Position numbers and translations under genes: made by a program. Below are positions 1-8,494 of a stretch of DNA of 29,714 nucleotides, piece after piece. The stretch's first letter is position 1. Each line of letters starts with the position of its first letter. The stretch is from an uncultured Muribaculaceae bacterium (GTDB taxonomy: Bacteria > Bacteroidota > Bacteroidia > Bacteroidales > Muribaculaceae): positions 1-29,714 of the forward strand of contig CAJTRT010000031.1 of NCBI GenBank assembly GCA_910579105.1. The letters run 5' to 3'. The notes beneath the pieces were generated by a model. The model made no database searches and had not been told where the DNA came from. It was given only the letters and a program-made list of their open reading frames with translations.

Positions 1-37
1 AACTCTGTGAGAATTAGCGATTTAATCTTTGCTTGGG

Positions 38-110
38 TGGTGCCACCAGGAATCGAACCGGGGACACAAGGATTTTCAGTCCTTTGCTCTACCAACTGAG
101 CTATGGCACC
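38..110 (-). tRNA. tRNA-Phe (GAA)
   Basis: Read on the minus strand this is a complete 73-nt cloverleaf. The seven-base acceptor arms GGTGCCA and TGGCACC pair, the discriminator is A, the D arm is AGCTCAGTTGGTAGAGC and the T loop is GGTTCGATTCC. The anticodon loop CTGAAAA gives anticodon GAA (Phe). The CCA end is not encoded. A good promoter lies 34 nt upstream. Confidence 0.97.
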
Positions 111-118
111 ATATCGAC

Positions 119-134
119 AGCGGCACTTGCCGCT
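119..134 (-). other. hairpin in the tRNA-Phe leader
   Basis: The arms AGCGGC and GCCGCT enclose a four-base loop between the promoter and the mature 5' end of tRNA-Phe. In the precursor RNA this would form a small stem just ahead of the RNase P cleavage site. It may only help processing. Confidence 0.4.
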
Positions 135-143
135 TTTGCGATG

Positions 144-175
144 CAAAGGTAGGAGTTTTTTTTAGATTGGCCAAA
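144..175 (-). promoter_or_regulatory. promoter of tRNA-Phe
   Basis: On the minus strand TTTG (172-175) is followed after exactly 20 nt by TACCTTTG (144-151). This is a full match to the Bacteroidota housekeeping promoter TTTG-N19-21-TAnnTTTG. Confidence 0.85.
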
Positions 176-423
176 TATTAATTGATGTTTTTCTTGTGTT
201 TTTCCATTGAAGACTCTTAATCGATTGGCCGATAGCTTGTTGACAGACTGATTGACGGGATTGTTCGATGTTTTGGTCGGAATGTGGTGCGGCGGCGAAT
301 TGTCGTGCGTCTTATGTGGGCTTGGCGGGTATGGGATGGTCGATGGCCTGATGCCGTCGGTTTATTGATACGGGCGGTATTCAAAAAAATCCATGCGAAA
401 GCCGTATGCGAAATATCGCGCGA
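176..423. other. gene-free stretch between tRNA-Phe and the SIR2 gene
   Basis: I see no convincing gene or RNA here. The first part is AT-rich. An 88-codon open frame from a GTG at 284 is rich in Arg and Trp, has no family resemblance and runs through the promoter of the next gene, so I do not call it. An accessory gene beside a tRNA gene would fit insertion at the tRNA, but I found no direct repeat of the tRNA 3' end in the window. Confidence 0.5.
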
Positions 424-455
424 TTTCCGTCGTTACAGAATAATTTGTAATTTTG
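424..455 (+). promoter_or_regulatory. probable promoter of the SIR2-NTPase gene
   Basis: TAATTTTG (448-455) matches the -7 element TAnnTTTG. TTTC (424-427) lies 20 nt upstream in place of TTTG. The start codon is at 562, so the 5' leader would be about 100 nt. Confidence 0.55.
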
Positions 456-561
456 CCATTGGCGGTAGGATGCGTGCCGACTGGCCGTCAGCGCGGTGCG
501 GCCGCGCGGGTGCCAGATTCCATAATTTTCAAACCACGTATACTGATTAACTCCCGAAAAT

Positions 562-2877
562 ATGACGATTGAGAACGAGTACAGTTTCAAGGAAGCGTTA
601 GGCAGCGGTATAAACATACTCACTGGGGCGGGATTCTCGCTGCTTGCGGAGGATGAGTCCGGCCGCGCGCTGCCGGCGGGAAACGCGCTTAAGGCGGAGC
701 TGGAGGCCGAATTTGGCGTAAAGGGGTCTTCCCTTGAAGCGCTGGCCACCATTCTCAAATACAGGGAGCCTGACACATTCAGGGATTTCCTGACGCGGAG
801 GTTCTCTGTCGGGAAGTTCGACCCCCTCTATTTCAATCTCAACCGCGTGAATATCCATTGCTGCTTCACAACCAACATAGACAACCTCTTTCCAAAAATA
901 GCGGCTCGGAATCCGATGCGGTTCATCCGCAACATCAAGGATGAGGGGGATGTGGATGATGACCGCGCCATCTGCTATCTCCCAATCCACGGCAATGTTG
1001 AGGATCCTCAAAGTGATTACATTTTCTCCATAACGGAGGTAGCCGCGATATTCGACAACGCGCCCAGGATTATGGGCTATCTTTCCGGTAAAATCGAAAA
1101 GAGGCCGACTCTCTTCCTGGGATACGGGTTTCATGACAATGCCGTGATTCAGTCGGTGCTTTCGGGGCGCCACACCAATCTACGTTCACGCCAGCCCAAA
1201 TGGATTTTGCTTAACGACCCGAGCCAAGAGGGACTTGACTTGTTTCACGCGATGGGGTTCAACGTGATTAATGGGGATATCAGGGAGTTTCTCGAGACTT
1301 TGCCCCGGCTGGTCACATCTGACGCCGCAGTCGTCAAAGGGAAGACGGAAGTCAGTGAGCTGTTTAAAGAGAACGTTGTGCCCGCTTCCAACAAGGGGCT
1401 GACCCAGCGGAGCATCCTCTATTTTTACAGGGGGATGGAGCCGACGTGGGCCGACATCCTGAGCGGCAACATTGTCGATACGGAGCATGTCGGGGTAATC
1501 AAGAACGCCATCCTCGACAAGGGGAAACATACCATAGTGGTAGGCGCGCCGCTCTGCGGCAAATCGACGGCGGCGATGAAGGCGTTGTCGTCGGTGCCTG
1601 GAGGCCCTCTGAAACTTATGTTCCCCAGCCTCACAATGACCCGTGCCGAATATCTTGCCAAGTTCCTGATCAACTCCGGCGCGATAGTCATGGTTGAGAA
1701 TATCGCCGACGACATCGACGCGTTCAACCGCCTGGCCGAAGTCCCGGGGATAAAGCTGCTCGGCGTGGCGAGAAGCATGGAGTTCGGCATCGTGTCGCAT
1801 CTCGTGAACACCCGGAAATTCAATATTGTTAATGTGACTGAGATAAGTGGCAGTGATTTGAACAGGGTGTATCAGGCCATACCGAAAAATTCCCGTTCAA
1901 ACAAGATACATCTGTCGCAGGATAATCCCAGATACAAGAAGGACACTATTTTCGAGTTTGTCTTGAAGAATATCAAGGGTCAGTCTATTGAAGAACGCTT
2001 TCGCTCGCTGCTTCTGAGTTGCGACGAGACGCAGGTGAAGTTCCTCTCCCTGTGCGCGTATATGCACACCTGCCGCGTTCCGCTATCAATAGAGATGGCG
2101 GCGAGCTTTTTCTCGGGCTCCCACTCGTATTCGGAGATGCCCCGGCTCATCTCTGAGCTCGACGACATACTCAATGAGCTCGACGTGGAAGGGTATGACG
2201 ACATGGAGTATTACTATCCGAGGTCGTCGTATCTTTCCGACGTGATAATGAAGAATTCCCCCAAGGATATACTCCGCGAGGTGTACTGGGGCGTGCTCCG
2301 CAACGTGCCGCAGGTTCAGATCCCGTCGTACAATATCTTCCGCCGCAAGGCGTTCGACCATCGTCTGATGGTGCATGTCTTTGATAACTGGGAAGAAGGG
2401 CGGGATTTCTACGAGCAGGCGTACAGGTTTGACTATAATAACGTGTATATTCTTCAGCAAGAAGCCCTGTATTTGGCAAACAAACGCAAATACGACCTCG
2501 CGTTCAGCCTCATCGATAGGGCGAAAATGCTGACGAGCGACCGCCAGTTTTCCATACGCAACACCCATGCCATTATTCTGTTCGAGGCGAACTATGACAA
2601 GAGTCCTTCCGACGCGGTGGACCAGCTCCGCGAAAGCATGGAGATTCTCAAGAAATGTTACAAGGATGACAAGCGCAAAGCGTATCATGCGTCGGTCTTC
2701 GCCGAGCAAGCCCAGCGTTTCCTGAAAAAAGTCCAAAACGAACAGACAAAGGAGTATCTCAACCTTGCCGAGAGATGGCTTGATGAGGAAATCAACAAGG
2801 AGCCATGGAACCGCGATTGCCAGCGACGGCTGTCCTCTATCCGCGAGTTTAAAGCCCGGTTCAAATCAATAGGTTGA
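562..2877 (+). CDS. SIR2-domain / P-loop NTPase / TPR-like protein, candidate anti-phage effector
   Basis: The 771-aa protein has no signal peptide or membrane segment. Residues 1 to about 250 carry the SIR2 (SIR2_2-like) signatures: GAGFS at 22-26, TTNIDN at 103-108, HGN with candidate catalytic His143 at 143-145, and GYGFHDN at 187-193. A second domain has a P-loop, GAPLCGKS at 328-335, a hydrophobic strand ending in acidic residues (IVMVENIADD, 375-384, Walker B-like) and an Arg (VARS, 402-405) where sensor or arginine-finger residues occur in STAND/AAA ATPases. From about residue 620 the chain is helical and TPR-like. SIR2 fused to NTPase and repeat modules is known in NAD-depleting defence proteins such as Avs5 and DSR; use here in phage defence is inference. 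The gene stands alone beside tRNA-Phe with its own promoter and is visibly less GC-rich than its neighbours, which suggests transfer. The start is set by the N-terminal NAD-binding motif. Confidence 0.85.
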   Translation: MTIENEYSFKEALGSGINILTGAGFSLLAEDESGRALPAGNALKAELEAEFGVKGSSLEALATILKYREPDTFRDFLTRRFSVGKFDPLYFNLNRVNIHCCFTTNIDNLFPKIAARNPMRFIRNIKDEGDVDDDRAICYLPIHGNVEDPQSDYIFSITEVAAIFDNAPRIMGYLSGKIEKRPTLFLGYGFHDNAVIQSVLSGRHTNLRSRQPKWILLNDPSQEGLDLFHAMGFNVINGDIREFLETLPRLVTSDAAVVKGKTEVSELFKENVVPASNKGLTQRSILYFYRGMEPTWADILSGNIVDTEHVGVIKNAILDKGKHTIVVGAPLCGKSTAAMKALSSVPGGPLKLMFPSLTMTRAEYLAKFLINSGAIVMVENIADDIDAFNRLAEVPGIKLLGVARSMEFGIVSHLVNTRKFNIVNVTEISGSDLNRVYQAIPKNSRSNKIHLSQDNPRYKKDTIFEFVLKNIKGQSIEERFRSLLLSCDETQVKFLSLCAYMHTCRVPLSIEMAASFFSGSHSYSEMPRLISELDDILNELDVEGYDDMEYYYPRSSYLSDVIMKNSPKDILREVYWGVLRNVPQVQIPSYNIFRRKAFDHRLMVHVFDNWEEGRDFYEQAYRFDYNNVYILQQEALYLANKRKYDLAFSLIDRAKMLTSDRQFSIRNTHAIILFEANYDKSPSDAVDQLRESMEILKKCYKDDKRKAYHASVFAEQAQRFLKKVQNEQTKEYLNLAERWLDEEINKEPWNRDCQRRLSSIREFKARFKSIG

Positions 2878-2889
2878 GCCGCGAGTCTT

Positions 2890-2926
2890 CCTCTGCGCCG
2901 GGGCGGTTCCCGCCGCCGGTCAGAGG
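2890..2926. terminator. GC-rich hairpin between convergent genes
   Basis: CCTCTG (2890-2895) pairs with CAGAGG (2921-2926), and between them GC-rich arms pair with a bulge around a short loop. It lies at the meeting point of the SIR2 gene and the lipoprotein gene, overlapping the latter's stop codon. There is no clear U-tract on either strand, so a terminator role is a guess. Confidence 0.35.
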
Positions 2927-3627
2927 GGTATGGTGATTTCGTCGAGGGCCGGGTTGGCGGAGTTGGCCACGCGCACGCGGAGCGCCGTGTAGGCCGCGCG
3001 CGGATCCGCGGCCGGGGCTGTTTCCGCCGAGGGGTCGGCGGGGTGGAGGAGGGGTGCCAGCGAGAAGGCGGTGTAGTACTGCGACGAGTAGTTCGGCCTC
3101 GGATCCTCGCGGCGGTGGTAGATGTAGGCCGTCGGGACTGGCTCTCCGAGGGTGGAGGAGTCAATCAGGAGGCCGAAGTGGCGGGGAGTGTCGTCGGCTG
3201 TCATGAGGCAGCGCAGTATGATCTTTTCTCCTGCGCGCCAGAGGGCGAGGAGGTTTATTGGTTCGGCGTCCCATCCGGCGATTTCATCCGGGGTGGCGAG
3301 GCGCGCCTCGGTGTTTAGAATCCTGGCCACAGACCTCACGGTGATAGGGGTTTCCGCCGATGCCTTGTCGGTGGCGTTTTCTGAGTAGCCCAGGAACAGG
3401 CACTCTCCAGGGTTTGTTTCCGTGGCCGACCTGGTGGCGGCGCGGAGCACCGTGGGTGTGTTGCCTGGCGCGGGGTAGTAGTGGAAGGTGGTGCCCGACG
3501 CGTCGCGTTCCGTCAGTTCCACGATGTTGTAGACCACGGGGTCGTGGACGTCCTGGTCCGAGTCGCAGGAGGGCAGGATGGCGGCGGCCGCGAGGAGTAT
3601 GGCGGAAGTAAGGCGGGTGGTTTTCAT
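2920..3627 (-). CDS. predicted lipoprotein, possibly NigD-like
   Basis: This 235-aa protein starts with a lipoprotein signal peptide: Lys3 and Arg5, a hydrophobic stretch, then LPSC with the lipidated Cys at 21, followed by an acidic SDQD. The acid after the Cys and the absence of further membrane segments suggest an envelope lipoprotein. The rest looks beta-rich, with repeated Tyr/Arg/Asp strands. Its general pattern recalls NigD-like Bacteroidales lipoproteins, but I cannot confirm this. The ATG overlaps the stop of the LolD-like ATPase gene by 4 nt (ATGA), so the two are probably translationally coupled. It is the last gene of the lysS operon. Function is unknown. Confidence 0.8.
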   Translation of the reverse strand: MKTTRLTSAILLAAAAILPSCDSDQDVHDPVVYNIVELTERDASGTTFHYYPAPGNTPTVLRAATRSATETNPGECLFLGYSENATDKASAETPITVRSVARILNTEARLATPDEIAGWDAEPINLLALWRAGEKIILRCLMTADDTPRHFGLLIDSSTLGEPVPTAYIYHRREDPRPNYSSQYYTAFSLAPLLHPADPSAETAPAADPRAAYTALRVRVANSANPALDEITIPL

Positions 3628-4292
3628 ATGTCGGAAGAGATTGAGGTTATGCGGCCGTCGGCCATGCGCACTATGCGGTCCGAGCGGTCGGCCAGGGTCT
3701 CGTCGTGGGTGACGATGACGAACGTAGTGCCGGTCTTTGCGCGCAGGTCGATGAAGAGGTCGTGGAGCTCGCGGCGGTTGCGGCTGTCGAGGCTTCCGGA
3801 GGGTTCGTCGGCGAGGATGACCGAGGGCTTGTTGACCAGGGCGCGCGCCACGGCCGCCCTCTGCCTTTCACCACCTGATAACTGCGAGGGGCGGTGGCCG
3901 AGGCGGTCGCCCAGACCGAGGTCGCGCAGCAGGGTCTCGGCGCGGGCGTAGGCCTCGGCGCGGCTCTCGCCGCCGATGAGGGCGGGGAGGGCCGCGTTTT
4001 CAAGGGTGGTGAATTCGGGGAGGAGCTGGTGGAACTGGAACACGAACCCGATGTTGCGGTTGCGGAAGCGCGCCAGGCGGCAGTCCGGGAGGTCGAGCAC
4101 CATCTCGCCGTCGTAGCATACCGTGCCGCTGTCGGGGCGGTCGAGTGTGCCGAGGATTTGCAGCAGGGTGGTCTTGCCGGCTCCGCTGGGTCCCACGATT
4201 GAGACTATTTCGGCGGGCTGTATGTCGAGGTCTATGCCGTCGAGCACCCTCAGGCTGCCGTAGGTTTTAGTTATTCCTCGGAGAGAGATCAT
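3624..4292 (-). CDS. LolD/MacB-type ABC transporter ATPase
   Basis: The 222-aa protein is a complete ABC ATPase of the LolD/FtsE/MacB group. It has Walker A GPSGAGKT at 34-41, Q-loop Gln86, signature LSGGERQR at 138-145, Walker B VILADEPSGSLD at 158-169 and switch His196. Relatives power extraction of lipoproteins from the inner membrane (LolCDE) or MacB-type export. No permease gene lies nearby, so the partner must be encoded elsewhere; this is not unusual for lolD-like genes. It lies 27 nt after gpsA and overlaps the downstream lipoprotein gene by 4 nt, which fits a link to lipoprotein handling, although that is inference. Assignment to LolD rather than another member of the group is likely but not certain. 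Confidence 0.9.
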   Translation of the reverse strand: MISLRGITKTYGSLRVLDGIDLDIQPAEIVSIVGPSGAGKTTLLQILGTLDRPDSGTVCYDGEMVLDLPDCRLARFRNRNIGFVFQFHQLLPEFTTLENAALPALIGGESRAEAYARAETLLRDLGLGDRLGHRPSQLSGGERQRAAVARALVNKPSVILADEPSGSLDSRNRRELHDLFIDLRAKTGTTFVIVTHDETLADRSDRIVRMADGRITSISSDI

Positions 4293-4319
4293 CGGTCGCG
4301 TGGGTTTTATTGCTTTCCG

Positions 4320-5327
4320 TCAGGAGAGCTGGTTGGCGATTCGGGAGATGGCGTACTCGGGGCGCACGCGGTGGTAGAGGATGTCGTAGACGGCTTCGGC
4401 GATGGGCATGTACACCTCGTATTCGAGGTTGATCTCGTGGATGCACTTCGCGCCGTAGTATCCTTCGGCTGTCTGCTCCATCTCCATCTTGGCGGCTTTT
4501 ACGGAATATCCCTTGCCGATCATGGAGCCGAAATTGTGGTTGCGCGAGAACCGGGAGTAGGATGTCACCAGCAGGTCGCCCAGGTAGACTGAATCGCAGA
4601 TCTGGCGGGGCCGGGGGTTCACGGCGTCGAGGAAGTGCTCCATCTCGCGTATGGCGTTGCTGACGAGCATTGCCAGGAAGTTGTCGCCGCGCTTCATGCC
4701 GTGGACGATTCCGGCGGCTATGGCGTAGATGTTTTTCATGACCCCGGCGTATTCCACCCCGTTGAGGTCGGTGGTGGGTATGGCGTGGCAGTTCTTGCCA
4801 CCGCACAGGGCCTGTCCGAAGAGGCGCGCGGCCTCGATGTCGCTGCACGCCACTGTCAGGTACGAGGGGCGCTCGAGCGCAACCTCTTCGGCGTGGCAGG
4901 GGCCGGAGACGGCCATAAGGTGGTCGTCGGGGATGCCGAAGCGGTGCTGCATGTAGTCGGTGACGAGCATGTTCTCGTCGGGCACGATTCCTTTGACCGC
5001 CGACACGACGTGCTTGCCGCTTATGTCGACCGACAGTTTCTCGACATGGCTCTTGAAGTACGGCGAGGGCATTACCAGCAGCAGGGTGTCGGCCTCGGAG
5101 GCCACCTGGTTGATGTCTGACGAGAATTCGATGCGCTGCACGTCGAATGCCACGTCGGTAAGGTACGCGGGGTTGTGGCCCAGGCGCTGGAACTCCTCGA
5201 TGCGGTCGTCGCGCCGCATATACCAGAGTATCGTCTCGTTGGTCTTCAACAGGAGCTTGGCCAGGGCGGTGGCCCAGGAGCCGCCCCCCATCACGGCCAC
5301 TTTTCCGGGGAAGTTTTCGGGAAGCAT
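4320..5327 (-). CDS. gpsA: glycerol-3-phosphate dehydrogenase [NAD(P)+]
   Basis: The cytosolic enzyme reduces dihydroxyacetone phosphate to sn-glycerol-3-phosphate, the backbone for phospholipid synthesis. The 335-aa length is usual. The N-terminal Rossmann motif is GGGSWATA (14-21). The central region has the family pattern SGPCHAEEVA and, further on, the catalytic lysine region GVMKNIYAIAAGIVHGMK followed by DNFLAMLVSNAIREM. The C-terminal helical domain keeps the GDLLVTSYSRFSRN pattern of the substrate site. The gene follows lysS after 21 nt, as in many Bacteroidales, and is read from the lysS promoter. Confidence 0.96.
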   Translation of the reverse strand: MLPENFPGKVAVMGGGSWATALAKLLLKTNETILWYMRRDDRIEEFQRLGHNPAYLTDVAFDVQRIEFSSDINQVASEADTLLLVMPSPYFKSHVEKLSVDISGKHVVSAVKGIVPDENMLVTDYMQHRFGIPDDHLMAVSGPCHAEEVALERPSYLTVACSDIEAARLFGQALCGGKNCHAIPTTDLNGVEYAGVMKNIYAIAAGIVHGMKRGDNFLAMLVSNAIREMEHFLDAVNPRPRQICDSVYLGDLLVTSYSRFSRNHNFGSMIGKGYSVKAAKMEMEQTAEGYYGAKCIHEINLEYEVYMPIAEAVYDILYHRVRPEYAISRIANQLS

Positions 5328-5348
5328 AGGCTTGCGTGTGTGAGCGTG

Positions 5349-7106
5349 TTAGTCCTCCTTCTGTTCGGGCGTTGGCGCCGCGGCGATCCATGCGGCGAGC
5401 TGTTCCTGCGAGGGGTTCTTCAGGCCGAGTTTGAATTTCTTGTTGATGCCGCAGAGGTCCTGGAACAGCTTGCCGGGGTTCGCGGCGGCGAGCGCCTCCA
5501 CTGTGAGTATGCCGGCCTTCTGCATCGGGGCTACCCATTCGGCGTCGATGCCGAGGGCGGTGTATGCCTCCTCCTTGTCGCGGCGGGCGGTCTTCTCGGG
5601 GCGCATCTGCGGGAAGAAGAGCACCTCCTGGATGGTCGTCTGGCCGGTCATCAGCATCACCAGGCGGTCCATGCCGATTCCCATGCCCGATGTCGGTGGC
5701 ATGCCGTATTCGAGGGCGCGGATGAAGTCGTGATCGATGATCATGGCCTCGTCGTCGCCTTTCTCCGAGAGGCGCATCTGCTCCACGAAGCGCTCGTACT
5801 GGTCGATTGGGTCGTTAAGTTCGGAGTAGGCGTTGGCCAGCTCTTTGCCGTTGACCATCAGCTCGAACCGCTCGGTAAGCTCCGGGTTTTCGCGGTGGCG
5901 CTTTGTCAGGGGCGACATTTCTATGGGGTAGTCGGTTATGAAGGTAGGCTGTATGTACGAACCCTCGCACTTCTCGCCAAAGATCTCGTCAATGAGTTTG
6001 CCTTTGCCCATCGAGTCGTCGACCTCGATTCCCATCGAGCGGGCGGCCTCGCGGAGTTCCTGCTCGCTCTTGCCGTCGATGTCGAAACCGGTGTGCTCGA
6101 GAATCGCCTCGCGCATGGTGACGCGGCGGAACGGGGCCTTGAACGAGATCGCGTTGTCGCCCACCTTCACCTCCGTGGTGCCGTTGACCTCCGTGCAGAT
6201 GCGCTCGAGCATCCGCTCGGTGAAGTCCATCATCCAGTTGTAGTCCTTGTAGGCCACATAAATCTCCATACAGGTGAACTCAGGGTTGTGGGTGCGGTCC
6301 ATACCCTCGTTGCGGAAGTTCTTCGAGAACTCGTATACCCCCTCGAAGCCGCCGACGATCAGACGTTTGAGGTAAAGCTCGTCGGCGATGCGGAGATACA
6401 GGGGTATGTCCAGGGCGTTGTGGTGGGTTATGAAGGGACGCGCGGCGGCTCCTCCGGGGATGGATTGCAGGATCGGGGTCTCGACCTCCATGTAGCCGTG
6501 CTCGTTGAAGAAGCCTCGCATGGAGTTGAACACCTTGGTGCGCTTCATGAAGATCTCCTTCACGCCGTCGTTGACCACCAGGTCGACGTAGCGGCGGCGG
6601 TAGCGCAGCTCTGGGTCGTCGAAAGCGTCATAGGTCACGCCGTCTTTCACCTTGACGATCGGCAGTGGGCGGAGCGCCTTGGAGAGCACCGTCAGCTTGC
6701 GGGCGTGCACCGAGATCTCGCCCGTCTGCGTGCGGAACACGAATCCCTCCACGCCTACGAAGTCGCCGATGTCGAGCAGTTTCTTGAACACGGTGTTGTA
6801 CAGCTCCTTGTCCTCGCCCGGGCAGATTTCGTCGCGGTTTACGTAGACCTGTATGCGGCCCGTGGAGTCCTGTAGCTCCATGAAGGAGGCCTTGCCCATG
6901 ACGCGGCGCCCCATGACGCGGCCGGCCACGCTCACCTCGCGCGGAGCCTCCCCCTCGGCGGGGTCGGTGAATGTCTCCTTTATCTCCCCGGCGTGGCCGC
7001 TGACGTGGAATTCGGCGGCGGGATAGGGTTCAATGCCGAGGTCGCGCATCTGCTTCAAAGATCCGCGGCGCACGATTTCTTGCTCGCTAAGTTCGAGGAT
7101 GTTCAT
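5349..7106 (-). CDS. lysS: lysine--tRNA ligase (class II)
   Basis: This is class II lysyl-tRNA synthetase, charging tRNA-Lys. I choose the ATG at 7106 (585 aa, MNILELSEQEIVRRGSL), which matches the usual Bacteroidales start; the in-frame ATG at 7139 would add 11 unlikely residues. An OB-fold anticodon-binding domain comes first (VAGRVMGRRVMGKASFMEL). The catalytic domain shows motif 2 (KNFRNEGMDRTHNPEFT) and motif 3 (GMGIGMDRLVMLM). About 65 residues follow motif 3, beginning near GIDAEWVAPMQKAGI and looking like a helix-hairpin-helix tail; Bacteroidota LysS proteins have such a tail. It is the first gene of an operon with gpsA, the LolD-like ATPase and the lipoprotein. Confidence 0.97.
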   Translation of the reverse strand: MNILELSEQEIVRRGSLKQMRDLGIEPYPAAEFHVSGHAGEIKETFTDPAEGEAPREVSVAGRVMGRRVMGKASFMELQDSTGRIQVYVNRDEICPGEDKELYNTVFKKLLDIGDFVGVEGFVFRTQTGEISVHARKLTVLSKALRPLPIVKVKDGVTYDAFDDPELRYRRRYVDLVVNDGVKEIFMKRTKVFNSMRGFFNEHGYMEVETPILQSIPGGAAARPFITHHNALDIPLYLRIADELYLKRLIVGGFEGVYEFSKNFRNEGMDRTHNPEFTCMEIYVAYKDYNWMMDFTERMLERICTEVNGTTEVKVGDNAISFKAPFRRVTMREAILEHTGFDIDGKSEQELREAARSMGIEVDDSMGKGKLIDEIFGEKCEGSYIQPTFITDYPIEMSPLTKRHRENPELTERFELMVNGKELANAYSELNDPIDQYERFVEQMRLSEKGDDEAMIIDHDFIRALEYGMPPTSGMGIGMDRLVMLMTGQTTIQEVLFFPQMRPEKTARRDKEEAYTALGIDAEWVAPMQKAGILTVEALAAANPGKLFQDLCGINKKFKLGLKNPSQEQLAAWIAAAPTPEQKED

Positions 7107-7173
7107 ATGCTGAGTTCTGTGTTTCTGAGATGTTAGCACCCTGTTTCTGAGGCAGGAATACTGAAAATTACCG

Positions 7174-7205
7174 CAAAGTTACTCAAAAAAGATTTTTTGC
7201 CCAAG
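7174..7205 (-). promoter_or_regulatory. promoter of lysS operon
   Basis: On the minus strand CTTG (7202-7205) is followed after 20 nt by TAACTTTG (7174-7181), a full TAnnTTTG -7 element. It is divergent from the pepT promoter and leaves a leader of about 65 nt before the lysS ATG at 7106. Confidence 0.75.
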
Positions 7206-7234
7206 TAAATAGCCTCTTATTGCGGGGGCTTTTG

Positions 7235-7242
7235 TAACTTTG
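7235..7242 (+). promoter_or_regulatory. -7 element of pepT-miaA promoter
   Basis: TAACTTTG is a full match to TAnnTTTG, 28 nt before the pepT ATG. I could not place a convincing -33 TTTG at the expected distance. Confidence 0.65.
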
Positions 7243-7270
7243 CGTATCTCAAACATCAATACCTCGAAAA

Positions 7271-8494
7271 ATGAACCTGACAGAACGCTTCCTGAAATAC
7301 GTAAAGTATGACACGCAGAGCGACGAGGAGACGAACCTCACCCCCTCTACCCCCGGCCAGTACAAGTTCGCCCAGGCGCTCGAGAAAGAGCTTCGCGAGC
7401 TCGGGCTGGAAGAGATAACACTCGACGAGAACGGCTACCTGATGGCGACCCTCCCGGCGAACACCGACCGCCCCGGGGTGCCTACCATAGGCTTCATCGC
7501 CCACCTAGACACGTCGCCCGACATGTCGGGCCGCAACGTCAATCCCCGCATAGTGGCCTCTTACGATGGTAATCCGGTGACCCTCAACGCCGATAAGGGA
7601 ATCGTGCTCTCGCCCGACGAGTTCCCCGAGCTGCTGGACCACGTCGGCGAGGACCTGATTGTCACTGACGGCAACACGCTGCTCGGCGCCGACGACAAGG
7701 CCGGCATAGCCGAGATAATCTCCGCCGTGGAATACCTTATGGCCCATCCCGAAATCAAGCACGGGAAAATCCGCGTCGCCTTCAACCCCGACGAGGAGAT
7801 CGGGCAGGGCGCCCACAAGTTCGACGTCGCCCGTTTCGGGGCCGACTGGGCCTATACGATGGACGGCGGCGAGGTCGGCGAGCTGGAATACGAGAACTTC
7901 AACGCCGCGGTGGCCAAGGTGTCGTTCGCGGGCCGCAACGTCCATCCCGGCTATGCCAAGCACAAGATGGTCAACTCAATACGCATCGCCAACCAGTTCA
8001 TCCTCATGCTCCCCCGCTGGGAGACCCCGGAGCATACCGAGGGGTACGAGGGGTTCTACCACCTGGTGCACATCGACGGCTCCGTGGAGCGGACAACCCA
8101 CACATACATCATCCGCGACCACGACCGCGACCGCTTCGAGCGCCGCAAGAAGGAGCTGGAGCACCTCGTGCGCAAGACCAATAACGAGTTCCCCGGATGC
8201 GCCGCGATCGAGATCAAGGACCAGTACTACAACATGCGCGAGAAGGTCGAGCCTCTGATGCACATCGTCGAGATCGCCGAGCAGGCTATGCGCGACGCCG
8301 GCGTAACCCCCAGGGTGCAGCCTATCCGCGGCGGGACCGACGGCGCGCAGCTCTCGTTCAAGGGACTTCCTTGCCCCAACATCTTCGCCGGAGGGCTGAA
8401 CTTTCACGGACGCTACGAGTTCGTGCCCGTGCAGTCGATGGAGAAGGCCCGCGACGTGATCGTGCAGATAGCCCGCATCGTAGGTGAAAGATAA
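7271..8494 (+). CDS. pepT: peptidase T (tripeptide aminopeptidase)
   Basis: A 407-aa M20B metallopeptidase that removes the N-terminal residue from tripeptides in the cytosol. Metal-site motifs are in order: HLDT with His78 and Asp80, GADDKAG with Asp141, DEEIG with catalytic Glu175/176, and MDGGE with Asp198. The C-terminal part ends with NIFAGGLNFHGRYEFVPV, which carries the last metal-binding His. GRNVHPGYAK lies in the dimerisation domain. Length is normal. The stop codon lies 11 nt inside the start of miaA, so the two genes form a coupled operon. Confidence 0.96.
   Translation: MNLTERFLKYVKYDTQSDEETNLTPSTPGQYKFAQALEKELRELGLEEITLDENGYLMATLPANTDRPGVPTIGFIAHLDTSPDMSGRNVNPRIVASYDGNPVTLNADKGIVLSPDEFPELLDHVGEDLIVTDGNTLLGADDKAGIAEIISAVEYLMAHPEIKHGKIRVAFNPDEEIGQGAHKFDVARFGADWAYTMDGGEVGELEYENFNAAVAKVSFAGRNVHPGYAKHKMVNSIRIANQFILMLPRWETPEHTEGYEGFYHLVHIDGSVERTTHTYIIRDHDRDRFERRKKELEHLVRKTNNEFPGCAAIEIKDQYYNMREKVEPLMHIVEIAEQAMRDAGVTPRVQPIRGGTDGAQLSFKGLPCPNIFAGGLNFHGRYEFVPVQSMEKARDVIVQIARIVGER

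Noticed and set aside
284..550. 88-codon open frame from a GTG upstream of the SIR2 gene
   Set aside because: Arg/Trp-rich, no family likeness, and it runs across the likely promoter of the SIR2 gene.
7140..7156. Small CCTG...CAGG stem in the lysS leader as a T-box or riboswitch
   Set aside because: Only four pairs, with none of the conserved features of a known riboswitch.
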